Positions 44,096-54,106 of a stretch of DNA of 64,000 bases are shown in pieces; positions within the stretch are counted from its first letter, which is position 1; the number at the start of each line of letters is the position of its first letter. The DNA comes from an uncultured Parvularculaceae bacterium (GTDB lineage Bacteria > Pseudomonadota > Alphaproteobacteria > Caulobacterales > Parvularculaceae): positions 90,534 to 154,533 of the forward strand of contig CAMYLZ010000008.1 of the NCBI GenBank assembly GCA_947259375.1. Direction: 5' to 3'. The position numbers and the translations under genes were made by a program. Under the pieces are notes generated by a model. The model searched no databases and was not told the origin of the DNA. It saw only the letters and a program-made list of their open reading frames with translations.

Positions 44096-45769
44096 TTATT
44101 TAGCGAATTGTTCGCCGAAGAAATCGCCCTCATTCCAGGTCGGACGGGACGGCGCCTCTGCGAGCGCATTGGCGATGATGTAATTGATCTCCGCAAAGCG
44201 CGCGAGATCGCTATAGAGGATTGGCTGGGCCGGTTCATCGCTGGGACGGTGATAGTGGTTCTTGTAGAAATCCCAGAACTGCTCTTCGCCGCCATTTTCA
44301 AACCCGGTCCACAGGAAGATTGACGGCACGCCCTGCTCCACAAAGCGGTAATGATCCGAGCGCGTGAAGATGCCCAATTGCGGGATGGGGTCAGGTGAAA
44401 GACGAACGCCAGCCTGCGCCAGCGCCTCTTCCATGATCGGCCCAATGGTGGAGCGTTCCGCGCCAAAGGCAACAACATCCGTAAACGCATGAAGCATTAC
44501 CGGCATGTCGAGATTGACATTGGCGACCATCTCGCCATCGCCGACAGTCGGGAAATGTGCAAAATAGTCAGAGCCGAGAAGACCTTTTTCTTCCGCAGTC
44601 ACCGCAACGATCATGACGCTGCGCTTCGGCGCTTCGTCTTCGGTCAGGCGCCGGGCAACCTCGAGCATGGTGGCGACGCCGATAGCGTTGTCCATAGCGC
44701 CGTTGTTGACGCCATCCTCGCCCTTGGCGATCGCATCTTCATCAATACCGATATGATCAAGATGCGCCGTCAGGATGACATATTCGTCTTTCAGCACCGG
44801 ATCAGAGCCTGGAATAAGACCGACCACATTGGGGCTCGATGTTTTCTCGGCCGTCATCGCACCGGCCATGGAAATGCGCACCTCGAGGTCGAACCCTTCC
44901 GGCGCTTCGCCTTCCGCATCCGCCGCCGCACGCACTGTCTCATAAGATTGCGCCGCGCCTTCAAACAACAAGGACGCCTTTTCCGGGTGCAGCGTGGCGC
45001 TACCTTTGATGTTGGGGCCCGAAGTTTCGGCGCGGCCATCGGGCCAGATCCAGGTCATCGCAGTGTAAGTCGGATGCGCCACATAGCGATCCCACGGCCG
45101 GCGTTCTTCGCCCGCAGCAGTGAACAAGGAAATCGCGCCAATCGCGCCGCGCGCCGAGGCTTCTTTCGCCTTCAGACCGCCCGAGCTGAAATGCGCGCGG
45201 CTTTCATTGTCGAACTTGTCCGGCGCGCCAGAGAAATATACTGCGATCTTGCCCTCAAGATCGACGCCCGCGTAATCGTCATGGCCGAATTCCGGCGCAT
45301 GAACGCCAAAGCCGACAAAGACCGCTTCAGCATTCTCGATACTGAAGGTCTCGCGTGCGATTGACGGGAACAGGCGGAAATCCTCAAGGCTTGTCAGGTT
45401 GTGCGTTTCACCATCTGGTCCGGTGACGGAAAGCGCCGCCGCGTCGAGCACCGGCGTCGCCGCCCGGAACGGTACATTCTGGAACCATTCGCCGTCAGCG
45501 CCCGGCTGAACGCCCATCGCTTCCATTCGCGCCGCCACATATTCAGCCGCGTCAAGATAGCCCTGCGTACCGGCCTCTCGCCCTTCGCGGGCGTCATCAG
45601 CAAGCCAGTTCACATCCATGCGCAGCCGTTCAGCGTCGCTCGTTTCCGCGCCGACGGTCGAAACCGCCGCCTGCATGGAAAGCTCGCCAACCGGCGGCGC
45701 TACAGTCGCGCAAGCGCCCGCCGCGATGAGGCCAAGGATGGCCGGAATTCGGGTTTTCATCAAAGTCAT
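44096..45769 (-). CDS. M28 family metallopeptidase lipoprotein
   Basis: 557 aa. AGGAG lies 6 nt before the ATG. Lipobox AGAC (Cys19). A PA-type insert (about residues 130-280) precedes the M28 core with zinc ligands in 'LTAHLDHIG', 'NNGAMDNAIGVA', 'VTAEEKGLLGSDYF', 'NLDMPV' and 'HYHRPSDE'. Family members are co-catalytic zinc aminopeptidases; the lipid anchor suggests peptide degradation at the envelope. Confidence 0.92.
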   Translation of the reverse strand: MTLMKTRIPAILGLIAAGACATVAPPVGELSMQAAVSTVGAETSDAERLRMDVNWLADDAREGREAGTQGYLDAAEYVAARMEAMGVQPGADGEWFQNVPFRAATPVLDAAALSVTGPDGETHNLTSLEDFRLFPSIARETFSIENAEAVFVGFGVHAPEFGHDDYAGVDLEGKIAVYFSGAPDKFDNESRAHFSSGGLKAKEASARGAIGAISLFTAAGEERRPWDRYVAHPTYTAMTWIWPDGRAETSGPNIKGSATLHPEKASLLFEGAAQSYETVRAAADAEGEAPEGFDLEVRISMAGAMTAEKTSSPNVVGLIPGSDPVLKDEYVILTAHLDHIGIDEDAIAKGEDGVNNGAMDNAIGVATMLEVARRLTEDEAPKRSVMIVAVTAEEKGLLGSDYFAHFPTVGDGEMVANVNLDMPVMLHAFTDVVAFGAERSTIGPIMEEALAQAGVRLSPDPIPQLGIFTRSDHYRFVEQGVPSIFLWTGFENGGEEQFWDFYKNHYHRPSDEPAQPILYSDLARFAEINYIIANALAEAPSRPTWNEGDFFGEQFAK

Positions 45770-45946
45770 TCAACACTCCTGAAAATTCCGCGGGATTAGG
45801 CGTGCGCCGGATGGGTACGTCAACTCTCAATGTTGCTAATCGTGGCACTGCGACAAGCGTAGTGATGTGATTTTGCAACGCTGACCGCCTCGATTTGGCG
45901 ACCGCCCGCCTCGGTAGTATGATGAAGGATCAGGGGAGATCGGGCC

Positions 45947-46816
45947 ATGCACTATGCACATTTGCGCCCTGCGCTTTTTTTAACGGCGCTCACCGCCGCT
46001 TTTCTTGTCTTTGCAGCCTTGAACGGCGCGGCCGCAAGCCAGACCCATGAAAACGGCATTGGCCCGGACCCGGATGGCGACACCAATCCCGCCACCATCA
46101 CCGGCGTCATTGCCAGGACCGGCGCGGCCGCAGACAAGTCAAGCGAAGCCCCTTATCGCGTCATCTCCTTTGAGCCGCCGCCGGGCGCCCATGGCGAGGT
46201 GATCATCAATGACTATGCGGAAAGTTTTGGCGTCACGTTTTCGCATGGGGCGACGCGCCAGATCTGCGAGGGACAACGGCGTTTCCATTACGACACCATG
46301 TGCACTTACGAAGCCGCGCCGAGCGGTTCTTTCGCCGCCGGCTATCTCAATCATTTGAACGCACCGTTGGTGATCACTTTCAACGAGCCTGTCTGCGTCG
46401 TCACCATGGCGATCTACCCGACCGGCGGGCGCGAGGGCGAGCCGTTCACTGTGATGATTGAAGGCTGGGACAATACCGGCGCGGCGCTACCGCCGGCGCA
46501 TGCCGCGTTCGAATGGACGAAATACGCCGTGCGCTGGCGCCACATGGCTGGCGCCTATTATCTCGGCGGTCGCGCGAAAAAAATCGCCGTCAGCATGAAA
46601 AGCGGCACGCCGTCTGAGGCCAGCGATGTATTGCGCTATCTGATCGACGATCTCGCCTTCGTAACTGAAGATTGCGCCGGCGTGCTCGCGGAGTTTGCAG
46701 AAGTAGACGGCCCCGGCGCCGCCCCATTGCAAGACGCCCCCTTGAGGATTGACGCCGATCTCGACGAAGAGCTGGTCGGCGAAGATATTATCGAGGATTT
46801 GCCGCCGGGTTCTTGA
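45947..46816 (+). CDS. Secreted protein of unknown function
   Basis: 289 aa. A signal peptide ends near 'GAAAS' (residue 31). The mature part contains 'ISFEPPPGAHGEVIINDYAESFGVTFSHG', 'LNAPLVITFNEPVCVVTMAIYPTGG' and 'KYAVRWRHMAGAYYLGGRAKKIAVSM', then 'YLIDDLAFVTEDC'. This beta-rich pattern resembles carbohydrate-binding-like sandwich domains of surface or secreted proteins, but no family is certain. Several Cys may form disulfides. The tail is acidic. Divergent from the M28 gene. Confidence 0.7.
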   Translation: MHYAHLRPALFLTALTAAFLVFAALNGAAASQTHENGIGPDPDGDTNPATITGVIARTGAAADKSSEAPYRVISFEPPPGAHGEVIINDYAESFGVTFSHGATRQICEGQRRFHYDTMCTYEAAPSGSFAAGYLNHLNAPLVITFNEPVCVVTMAIYPTGGREGEPFTVMIEGWDNTGAALPPAHAAFEWTKYAVRWRHMAGAYYLGGRAKKIAVSMKSGTPSEASDVLRYLIDDLAFVTEDCAGVLAEFAEVDGPGAAPLQDAPLRIDADLDEELVGEDIIEDLPPGS

Positions 46817-46893
46817 TTAGCGGATTCCGGCCAAGCCAAAGCGCACCGCTTCCAGGCGCGGCGCTATCCGCCTGAATTGACGCTTCCCGCTTT

Positions 46894-47229
46894 TCAGGCC
46901 GTCTGATCGTCGATAGCGGCGTCCGGCGCGTTTTTCATCACGGACGCAATACCGTTTTCCGCAGATGCGGTCGATTCATACATCTGCGATTGGCCAATCA
47001 CTTGATGGTTCGCCGCTTTCAGGACGAAATAGGGCTTGCCGCTGGTAGACTCCTTAACTTCAAAGCGAGATTTGTCGCCGGCGTTCTTGCGCACCGACGC
47101 GATCCCGTTTTCCGCGCCTGACTTATCCTTGTAGCCTTCGCCGGAAAGGATGTTTTCCCCATTGCCGGCCTTAAGCCGGAACCGGAATTCACCCGCCTTG
47201 TCCTTATAGAGTTCGAACTTGCCTGCCAT
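46894..47229 (-). CDS. YegP family protein with two DUF1508 repeats
   Basis: 111 aa made of two repeats: 'KFELYKDKAGEFRFRLKAGNGENILSGEGY...AENGIASVRKNA' and 'RFEVKESTSGKPYFVLKAANHQVIGQSQMY...AENGIASVMKNA'. This is the YegP/DUF1508 fold, widespread but of unclear role. No signal peptide. Confidence 0.92.
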   Translation of the reverse strand: MAGKFELYKDKAGEFRFRLKAGNGENILSGEGYKDKSGAENGIASVRKNAGDKSRFEVKESTSGKPYFVLKAANHQVIGQSQMYESTASAENGIASVMKNAPDAAIDDQTA

Positions 47230-47353
47230 TCGGTCTCTCTCCCTCGAAAACCTAATCGCCCCCTGCCATTAGTCGCGATTCCGCGCGAGATTGCAAATAA
47301 GGCGAGACCGCGTAAATGTTCCAGAATCGTTCTCATTTTTGTAAGCTGTAATC

Positions 47354-49693
47354 ATGTCCTCCCAAGTCGACCGCAAAATGTCCATTTCAGAGCGCGCCAT
47401 GGCCGCCGCCCGCCCCCAGCCTGCCATTACCGATGCGCAAAACGCCCCTTATTTGGAAGGGTTGAATGACGAACAGCGCACCGCCGTGCTCGCCATGGAA
47501 GGACCGGTGCTGATGCTCGCCGGCGCCGGGACGGGCAAGACCCGGGCGCTGACCACGCGTCTCGCGCATATCCTCAATACCGGGCGGGCGAGCCCGTGGC
47601 AGGTGCTCGCCGTAACCTTCACCAACAAAGCCGCGCGCGAGATGAAGGAACGGATTGCAAAGCTCGTCGGCGACAATGTGGAGGGCATGAAATGGCTCGG
47701 CACATTTCACTCCATCGCCGCGCAGATCCTGCGCCGTCATGCGGAACTCGCGGGCCTCAAATCAAGCTTCACCATTCTCGACGCCGATGATCAGACGCGC
47801 CTCGCCAAACAGGTGGTCGAAGCCGCGAATATCGACGAGAAGCGTTGGACGGGCCGCGCCCTCGCCTACATGATCGATGCCTGGAAAAACCGCGGCCTGA
47901 CGCCGGACAAGGTTCCCGCAAATGAGGCGTACCATTTCGCCGACGGCAAGGCGATTGATCTTTACAGGGCCTATCAGGCGCGGCTGCAGACGCTGAACGC
48001 GGCTGATTTCGGCGACCTATTGGTCCACAATCTGACGATATTCCAGAACAACCCGGAAGTGCTCGAAGAATACCAAAAGCGTTTCCGCTACATGCTGGTG
48101 GATGAGTATCAGGACACTAATATCGCGCAATATCTGTGGTTGCGGCTGCTAGCGCAAAAGCACAAAAACATCTGTTGCGTCGGCGATGACGACCAGTCGA
48201 TTTATGGCTGGCGCGGCGCGGAAGTTGAAAACATTTTGCGGTTTGAAAAGGATTTTCCGGGCGCCAATGTTATTCGACTGGAGCGCAATTACCGGTCGAC
48301 GCCGTCAATCCTCGGCGCCGCGTCCGGATTGATCGCCGCCAATGCCGCGCGGCTTGGGAAAACATTGTGGACCGACGCCGATGAAGGCGAAAAGGTTAAA
48401 ATTCGCGGCGTCTGGGACGGCGAGGAAGAAGCGCGCATCATCGGCGACGACATCGAAGCGGAGCAATCGAAGGGCCGCTCGCTTTCCGACATGGCCGTGC
48501 TGGTGCGCGCCTCGTTTCAGATGCGCGCCTTTGAAGAACGCTTCAACACGCTTGGCCTTGCCTATCGCGTTGTCGGCGGCCCGCGCTTTTACGAACGCGA
48601 GGAAAGCCGCGACGCGCTTTCCTATCTGCGGCTGATCCGCTCGGCTGATGACGATCTCGCTTTTGACCGGATCGTCAACAAACCGAAACGCGGCCTTGGC
48701 GACAAGGCGTTGCAGATCCTGCACAAGATCGCCCGCGCGCAAGGCGCGCCATTAATGGCGGCGGCCCGCATCGCGCTTGAAAGCGATGAGTTGCATGCGG
48801 CAGCGCGGCGTTCGCTGGTGAATTTCGTCGACACGATCGACCGATGGTCGCGCGATGCAAAAGACATGGCGCCGGCGGACCTCGCCGAGCTCGTTCTTGA
48901 AGAGTCCGGCTATATCGACATGTGGAAGAATTCCAAAAGCCCGCAGGCGCCCGGCAAGCTCGATAACCTTAAAGAGCTCATTCAGGCGGTTTCCGAATTC
49001 GACACGCTTGAGGCCTATCTCGACCATGTTGCGCTGGTCTCCGAGATTAATGACGACGCCGGCGAAGGCCAGGTCTGGTTGATGACGCTTCACGCCGCCA
49101 AGGGGCTCGAATTCCCGGTTGTCTTTCTGCCCGGCTGGGAAGAGGAAATCTTCCCGTCGAAACGCTCACTGGATGAGAACGGCAATGCCGCGCTCGAAGA
49201 AGAACGCCGGCTCGCTTATGTGGGCATCACCCGCGCAGAGGAAAGCTGCCGCATTTCCTTCGCCGCCAACCGCCAGATCTATGGTCGCTGGCAGGCAGCG
49301 ATGCCCTCGCGGTTCATTGATGAATTGCCTGAAGAACATGTGGAAGTGGTCTCCGAGCCCGGCCTTTACGGCAATGCGGCTTCCAGCTTCGCCAGCCATT
49401 CCGATTTTGACGGTGTGAAACTGCGCAACGGCGCTTATTACGACAATCCGGGCTGGCGGCGTGCGCGCGCAGCAACCGCGCGGCCTTCGGCGAAACCGCC
49501 GCTAATCGAAGGGCGCGGCGCGACCGTATCTGTCAGTGCGCCGGGAAAGTCGAAATTCAAAAAAGGCCAGCGGGTTTTCCATCAAAAATTCGGCTACGGA
49601 ACAATTGCGTCCGTTGATGGGCAAAAATTGACCGTCAATTTCGAACATTCCGGCTCGAAAAAGGTGATCGACTCATTTGTCGAAGCCGCCTGA
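47354..49693 (+). CDS. uvrD: UvrD/PcrA-type superfamily I DNA helicase
   Basis: 779 aa. Helicase motifs in order: Q motif 'GLNDEQRTAVL', I 'LAGAGTGKTRALTTR', Ia 'TFTNKAAREMKERI', II 'YMLVDEYQDTN', III 'VGDDDQSIYGWRGA', IV 'RLERNYRS', V 'LMTLHAAKGLEFPVVFLPGWEE', VI 'EERRLAYVGITRAEE'. A C-terminal Tudor-like domain ('FKKGQRVFHQKFGYGTIASVDGQKLTVNF') binds RNA polymerase in PcrA/UvrD. It unwinds DNA 3'-5' in excision and mismatch repair. Confidence 0.95.
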   Translation: MSSQVDRKMSISERAMAAARPQPAITDAQNAPYLEGLNDEQRTAVLAMEGPVLMLAGAGTGKTRALTTRLAHILNTGRASPWQVLAVTFTNKAAREMKERIAKLVGDNVEGMKWLGTFHSIAAQILRRHAELAGLKSSFTILDADDQTRLAKQVVEAANIDEKRWTGRALAYMIDAWKNRGLTPDKVPANEAYHFADGKAIDLYRAYQARLQTLNAADFGDLLVHNLTIFQNNPEVLEEYQKRFRYMLVDEYQDTNIAQYLWLRLLAQKHKNICCVGDDDQSIYGWRGAEVENILRFEKDFPGANVIRLERNYRSTPSILGAASGLIAANAARLGKTLWTDADEGEKVKIRGVWDGEEEARIIGDDIEAEQSKGRSLSDMAVLVRASFQMRAFEERFNTLGLAYRVVGGPRFYEREESRDALSYLRLIRSADDDLAFDRIVNKPKRGLGDKALQILHKIARAQGAPLMAAARIALESDELHAAARRSLVNFVDTIDRWSRDAKDMAPADLAELVLEESGYIDMWKNSKSPQAPGKLDNLKELIQAVSEFDTLEAYLDHVALVSEINDDAGEGQVWLMTLHAAKGLEFPVVFLPGWEEEIFPSKRSLDENGNAALEEERRLAYVGITRAEESCRISFAANRQIYGRWQAAMPSRFIDELPEEHVEVVSEPGLYGNAASSFASHSDFDGVKLRNGAYYDNPGWRRARAATARPSAKPPLIEGRGATVSVSAPGKSKFKKGQRVFHQKFGYGTIASVDGQKLTVNFEHSGSKKVIDSFVEAA

Positions 49694-49703
49694 CAAAACC
49701 GCC

Positions 49704-50336
49704 ATGGAGGCGACAATTACTTTCATCAAAACAATCTCAATGGATGGCGCGCAAGGCCGTCTCAAGACGCTTTATGATCGCATTAAGGGGCCAGACGGGC
49801 GCGTCGATAATATTCTGGCCGCGCACAGCCTTCGCCCGCATTCGCTCGAAGGCCATATGGCGCTTTACAAAAATGTATTGCATCATAACGCCAATTTGAC
49901 GCCGAAATGGTTTCTTGAAACAGTCGGCGTTTTCGTCAGCCAGCTAAACGATTGCAGCTACTGCGTCGATCACCACTTTGCCGGTCTGCGCCGGCTGCTC
50001 AATGATGATGCGCGCGCCGAGCGTATCAAAGCCGCGCTTGATCACGCCGCCACAGGCGCCCTAATCGAAACGGATGCACTGTCGCCGAGAGAAATCGGCG
50101 CCCTCGCCTATGCCGCGAAATTAACGCGCACGCCGTCAATGGTCGCTGAAAAGGACGTGGAGGCCATGCGCGCCGCCGGATGGGATGACGGCGGCATTCT
50201 GGAAATTAATCAGGTTACGGCTTATTTTAGCTATGCAAACCGCACGGTCCTCGGACTGGGCGTTACGACCGAAGGCGACGCACTTGGCTTGTCGCCAAAC
50301 AACAGCGACGATGAGAATGACTGGGGCCATCAATGA
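49704..50336 (+). CDS. AhpD-like peroxidase-related enzyme (carboxymuconolactone decarboxylase family)
   Basis: 210 aa from ATG at 49704; a TTG at 49677 inside uvrD is unlikely. 'GRLKTLYDRIKGPDGRVDNILAAHSLRPHSLEGHMALYKNVLHH' and the redox site 'LNDCSYCVDHHFAG' (CxxCxxxH) define the AhpD-like group. Such proteins can act as thiol peroxidase partners. It starts 10 nt after uvrD and overlaps the next gene by 4 nt. Confidence 0.88.
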   Translation: MEATITFIKTISMDGAQGRLKTLYDRIKGPDGRVDNILAAHSLRPHSLEGHMALYKNVLHHNANLTPKWFLETVGVFVSQLNDCSYCVDHHFAGLRRLLNDDARAERIKAALDHAATGALIETDALSPREIGALAYAAKLTRTPSMVAEKDVEAMRAAGWDDGGILEINQVTAYFSYANRTVLGLGVTTEGDALGLSPNNSDDENDWGHQ

Positions 50337-51127
50337 TGGCTGGCAAGATCATCGGTAAATTACTATTTCTGCCCGCAATCGCGTCGGCCTCTATTTTTGC
50401 GGCCGCATTTGCACAAGAGCCTGTCGAAGAGAACAAGAACACGGTTGTCGTCTTCGGCATGATCCATGGCGGCCATACGACAAGCGAGCATTATTCCATC
50501 GATTTCCTGAAGCGTGCTATCAACGCCGTCGACCCTGATTATGTCATCACCGAGATTCCGCCGGACCGGCTGGCGAACGCTGCGCGCGGGTTTGAACGCG
50601 ACGGCGCCGTTTCAGAACCGCGCGTCGCTCGCTTTCCCGAATATGTCGACGCGCTATTCCCGTTGTCGAGGGAGCTTGATTTCAAGATCATCCCCGCCGC
50701 CGCGTGGACCGAAGGAATGGCCGCCTATCGCCGCGACGCGTTAAACGCGATCGAGAACGCCCCCGCGCGCGCCGAGGACTGGAAGGCATATGAGGCCGCC
50801 ATCGAAAAAATGGAAATCGCGATTGGCGATCGCGGCGATGATCCCTTCTTCATCCATACCGAAGAGTATGATCGCATCACCAAGCTGGGACTGGCGCCTT
50901 ACGCAACCTTGTTCGCCAATGATCTGGGGCGCGGCGATTGGGAACGCATCAACGCCGCCCATTACGCCCTGATCGACGCGGCGCTAAACAACCATCAATA
51001 TGAAGGCGCGCGCATCCTCATCACCTTCGGCGCCGGTCACAAATACTGGTTCCTTGAAAAACTGCGCGCGCGCGAGGATATCAATCTCATTGACCCGGCG
51101 CTGTTTCTTCGAGATGCAACGCGCTGA
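50333..51127 (+). CDS. Exported TraB/TIKI-like protein
   Basis: 264 aa. Signal peptide ends 'AAFAQ' (residue 27). 'VVVFGMIHGGHTTSEHYSIDFLKRAINAVDPDYVITEIPPDRL' and the terminal 'ITFGAGHKYWFLEKLRAREDINLIDP' resemble the TraB/PrgY/TIKI-ChaN superfamily, where paired GxxH and Glu residues form a metal site. It could be a metal-dependent peptidase or heme-binding protein in the periplasm; assignment at superfamily level only. Overlaps the upstream gene by 4 nt. Confidence 0.7.
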   Translation: MMAGKIIGKLLFLPAIASASIFAAAFAQEPVEENKNTVVVFGMIHGGHTTSEHYSIDFLKRAINAVDPDYVITEIPPDRLANAARGFERDGAVSEPRVARFPEYVDALFPLSRELDFKIIPAAAWTEGMAAYRRDALNAIENAPARAEDWKAYEAAIEKMEIAIGDRGDDPFFIHTEEYDRITKLGLAPYATLFANDLGRGDWERINAAHYALIDAALNNHQYEGARILITFGAGHKYWFLEKLRAREDINLIDPALFLRDATR

Positions 51128-51145
51128 CAAACAAGAATTGCGATC

Positions 51146-52018
51146 ATGACCTTTAAACACATATGGCTTGGCGATCAGCTCGACCTTGAACGGGCGGGCG
51201 ATATTCTTAACGACCATTTCGGACAGTCCTGCGCGGTCAGTCTCGTCAAACAAAATCCCGAGGCAGACACGAGCGACTGGCGGCTCGAAGCCTATTTTGA
51301 GGAAGCGCCCGGCGAGGAAGCACTCGGTCAGATACTGTCCGGCTGTGATATGGCGCCCGCCTCCACAGCTGAAGAATTGCCGGATGTCGATTGGGTCGCG
51401 CATTCGCTCGAAGGTCTTGGCATCGTTCGCTGCGGACGTTTTGTCCTTTACGGCATCCATGACGCCGACAAGCTTCCCGGCGGCGAGGGCGATATTGAAA
51501 TCCGAATCGACGCCAATCAAGCTTTCGGCACCGGCCATCACCCGACAACAGCAGGCTGCCTCACGCTGCTTGAGCGTTTCGCAGGCTTCGCGCCAAAGTC
51601 GATCTTCGATCTCGGCTGCGGGTCCGCCGTGCTCGCCATCGCAGCGGCGAAAATGTGGAACCGTCAGATCCTGGCCAGCGATATCGACGCGAAATCCATT
51701 GAAATCGCCAAAGAGAACGCCGAATTGAACGGCGTCAGCGACAATCTCCACCTGGTGACGGCCGCCGGATTCGACCATCCGGAGGTTTCCGAGTCGGCGC
51801 CCTTCGATTTCGTTTTCGCCAATATTCTTGCCGGACCGCTCGCAGAGTTGGCGCCGGCCATGGCCGAGCATGTGGCCAAGAATGGCCGCGTCATGCTCGC
51901 CGGCCTCATGACCGAGCAGGCGACCCGCGTCATCACCGCCTATGAAGCGGTCGGGTTCAGGGTGATCAACAAACTCGACCAGCCGACCTGGCCAGTGCTT
52001 CTGCTGGTCAAAAACTAA
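51146..52018 (+). CDS. prmA: Ribosomal protein L11 methyltransferase
   Basis: 290 aa. 'IEIRIDANQAFGTGHHPTTAGCLTLLERF' and 'IFDLGCGSAVLAIAAAKMWNRQILASDIDAKSIEIAKENAELNG' plus 'FDFVFANILAGPLAELAP' are diagnostic. It methylates L11 on several amino groups. The start is 18 nt after the TraB-like gene. Confidence 0.93.
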   Translation: MTFKHIWLGDQLDLERAGDILNDHFGQSCAVSLVKQNPEADTSDWRLEAYFEEAPGEEALGQILSGCDMAPASTAEELPDVDWVAHSLEGLGIVRCGRFVLYGIHDADKLPGGEGDIEIRIDANQAFGTGHHPTTAGCLTLLERFAGFAPKSIFDLGCGSAVLAIAAAKMWNRQILASDIDAKSIEIAKENAELNGVSDNLHLVTAAGFDHPEVSESAPFDFVFANILAGPLAELAPAMAEHVAKNGRVMLAGLMTEQATRVITAYEAVGFRVINKLDQPTWPVLLLVKN

Positions 52019-52095
52019 TCCAGCAACGCCTCTTGAGGCCGCGCGGCGAAGGGGCGATATTCCCTCGGTTCACAACAATCTCGCGGATTTTTTTC

Positions 52096-53913
52096 ATGTT
52101 CCAGACATTCGAACCCGTTTCCGACCGGTCATTTGCGCGCAAGCACCTGCCGCTATTGCGAGCGGAGATGAAGAAACAGGGCCTCGACGGCTTTATCATT
52201 CCGCATGATGACGAATATCAAAACGAATATATACCGGAATATGCCGAGCGGCTGATGTGGGTGAGCGGCTTTTCCGGATCCGCAGGCGCCGCCATCGTCA
52301 TGACAGACGCAGCCGTTATTTTCACCGACGGGCGGTATACGCTGCAAGTGCGCCAACAGGTCGACAGTGAATTTTTCGATTACGCCGACATGACGGCAAC
52401 GCCTGTCGATGCATGGCTTTCCGATAATGCGGCGCGCGGCGCGACAATCGGCTATGATCCCATGCTGCACACCTCCGCCGGCGTCAGGCGGTTGCGCGCG
52501 GCCGCGAACGCCGCCGGCTTTACTCTTGTCGCACTCTTGGAAAACCCGGTCGATTGCGCCTGGAAAGACCAGCCGGCGGCGCCGCTGACGCCAGCGCGGC
52601 CGCATGACCTCAAATATGCAGGCAGATCATCCATTGAAAAGCGCAGAGAGATCGCAGCGGCGCTGCAAAAAGCCGGCGCCGACGCCGCGCTTATTACCGC
52701 ACCGCCGTCAATCGCCTGGCTGTTCAATATTCGCGGACAGGACGTCGCCCGTTCGCCATTGCCCCTCGCACGCGCGCTGATCAACAAGGACGGGACGGCG
52801 AGCCTTTTCATCGCACCGGAAAAAGTCGGTAATGAGTTACCGGAATTTCTTGGCGACGATGTCGATATTCGCGCGGAAACCGACGTCGCAGCGGCGCTCG
52901 AAAAACTCGGGACGCAAGGCGCGCGCGTCGCCGTCGACCCGGCGCTGGCGCCATCGAAATATGTGGATGACCTGAAACAGGCCGGCGCGAAAGTCATCGA
53001 CCTTGCCGACCCATGCGCCCTGCCCCGCGCCACCAAGAATGAGACCGAAATTGCCGGAACGCGCGCCGCACATATTCGCGACGGCGCCGCAGTGACGCAG
53101 TTCCTTCATTGGCTCGATACCGAAGCGCAGTCGGGCGAAATTGACGAAATCGCCGCCGCGTCGCAGCTCGAAGAAATCCGCGCCGGGTCAGGAGAGTTAC
53201 GCGATCTCAGTTTCGACTCAATTTCCGGCGCCGGGCCGAATGGCGCCATCGTTCACTACCGCGTTTCGACCGAATCCAACCGCAAGCTGAAAAAGGGCGA
53301 ACTGTTCTTGATCGATTCCGGCGCTCAGTACCAAGACGGAACGACCGACATTACGCGCGTCGCCAATATTGGCGAGCCCACGCAAGAAATGCGCGACCGC
53401 TTCACGCGCGTTCTGAAAGGGCATATCGCACTGGCGACCATGCGCTTTCCAAAAGGCACGACCGGCCATCAGCTCGACGCCATTGCGCGCAAACCATTAT
53501 GGGATGCCGGGCTCGATTACGACCACGGCACCGGCCATGGGGTTGGCTCGTTTCTGGGCGTTCATGAAGGCCCGCAACGGATCGCCGCTGCGCCGAACGC
53601 GCAGGCCTTGTTGCCCGGCATGATCCTTTCCAATGAGCCCGGCTATTACAAGGCAGGCGAGTTTGGCATTCGCATCGAGAACCTGATCGTCGTTACGCAA
53701 CCAAAACCGGCGCCCGGCGGCGAACGCGAAATGATGGCGTTTGAAACCATTACGCTGGCGCCGATCAATCTCAATCTTGTCGATCCGGTTTTACTTAGCG
53801 AAAACGAACGCCATTGGCTCAACGATTATCATGCGCGCGTGCGCGAAACATTGAGGCCGCTATTGCCGGCGGACATACAGGACTGGTTCGCAAACGCGAC
53901 GCGGGCGATTTAA
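52096..53913 (+). CDS. Xaa-Pro aminopeptidase (M24B, aminopeptidase P family)
   Basis: 605 aa with two creatinase-like N-terminal domains ('DGFIIPHDDEYQNEYIPEYAERLMWVSGFSGSAG') and a pita-bread catalytic domain. Metal ligands lie in 'LIDSGAQYQDGTTDITR', 'GTGHGVGSFLGVHEGP', 'LSNEPGYYKAGEFGIRIENL' and 'MMAFETITLAP'. It removes N-terminal residues preceding proline. I use ATG at 52096; the upstream frame to 52033 looks untranslated. Confidence 0.93.
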   Translation: MFQTFEPVSDRSFARKHLPLLRAEMKKQGLDGFIIPHDDEYQNEYIPEYAERLMWVSGFSGSAGAAIVMTDAAVIFTDGRYTLQVRQQVDSEFFDYADMTATPVDAWLSDNAARGATIGYDPMLHTSAGVRRLRAAANAAGFTLVALLENPVDCAWKDQPAAPLTPARPHDLKYAGRSSIEKRREIAAALQKAGADAALITAPPSIAWLFNIRGQDVARSPLPLARALINKDGTASLFIAPEKVGNELPEFLGDDVDIRAETDVAAALEKLGTQGARVAVDPALAPSKYVDDLKQAGAKVIDLADPCALPRATKNETEIAGTRAAHIRDGAAVTQFLHWLDTEAQSGEIDEIAAASQLEEIRAGSGELRDLSFDSISGAGPNGAIVHYRVSTESNRKLKKGELFLIDSGAQYQDGTTDITRVANIGEPTQEMRDRFTRVLKGHIALATMRFPKGTTGHQLDAIARKPLWDAGLDYDHGTGHGVGSFLGVHEGPQRIAAAPNAQALLPGMILSNEPGYYKAGEFGIRIENLIVVTQPKPAPGGEREMMAFETITLAPINLNLVDPVLLSENERHWLNDYHARVRETLRPLLPADIQDWFANATRAI

Positions 53914-54106
53914 CGCCGGCGCCGCACGGTGCTGCATAGCGCCGCGGCCAATCAGCCGATTGATCGAAGCGTGACGCATGGGGTGTTTTCGTCAAATGCC
54001 TGGCGCATTCGCATCAGGCAAGTTCAGCAATCAACTGCCCAAACTATCAACCGCCAAAGTTTGCCCGCCTTATTGCGCTTGGTCCAGCCCAAGACGGCGC
54101 AAGCTT

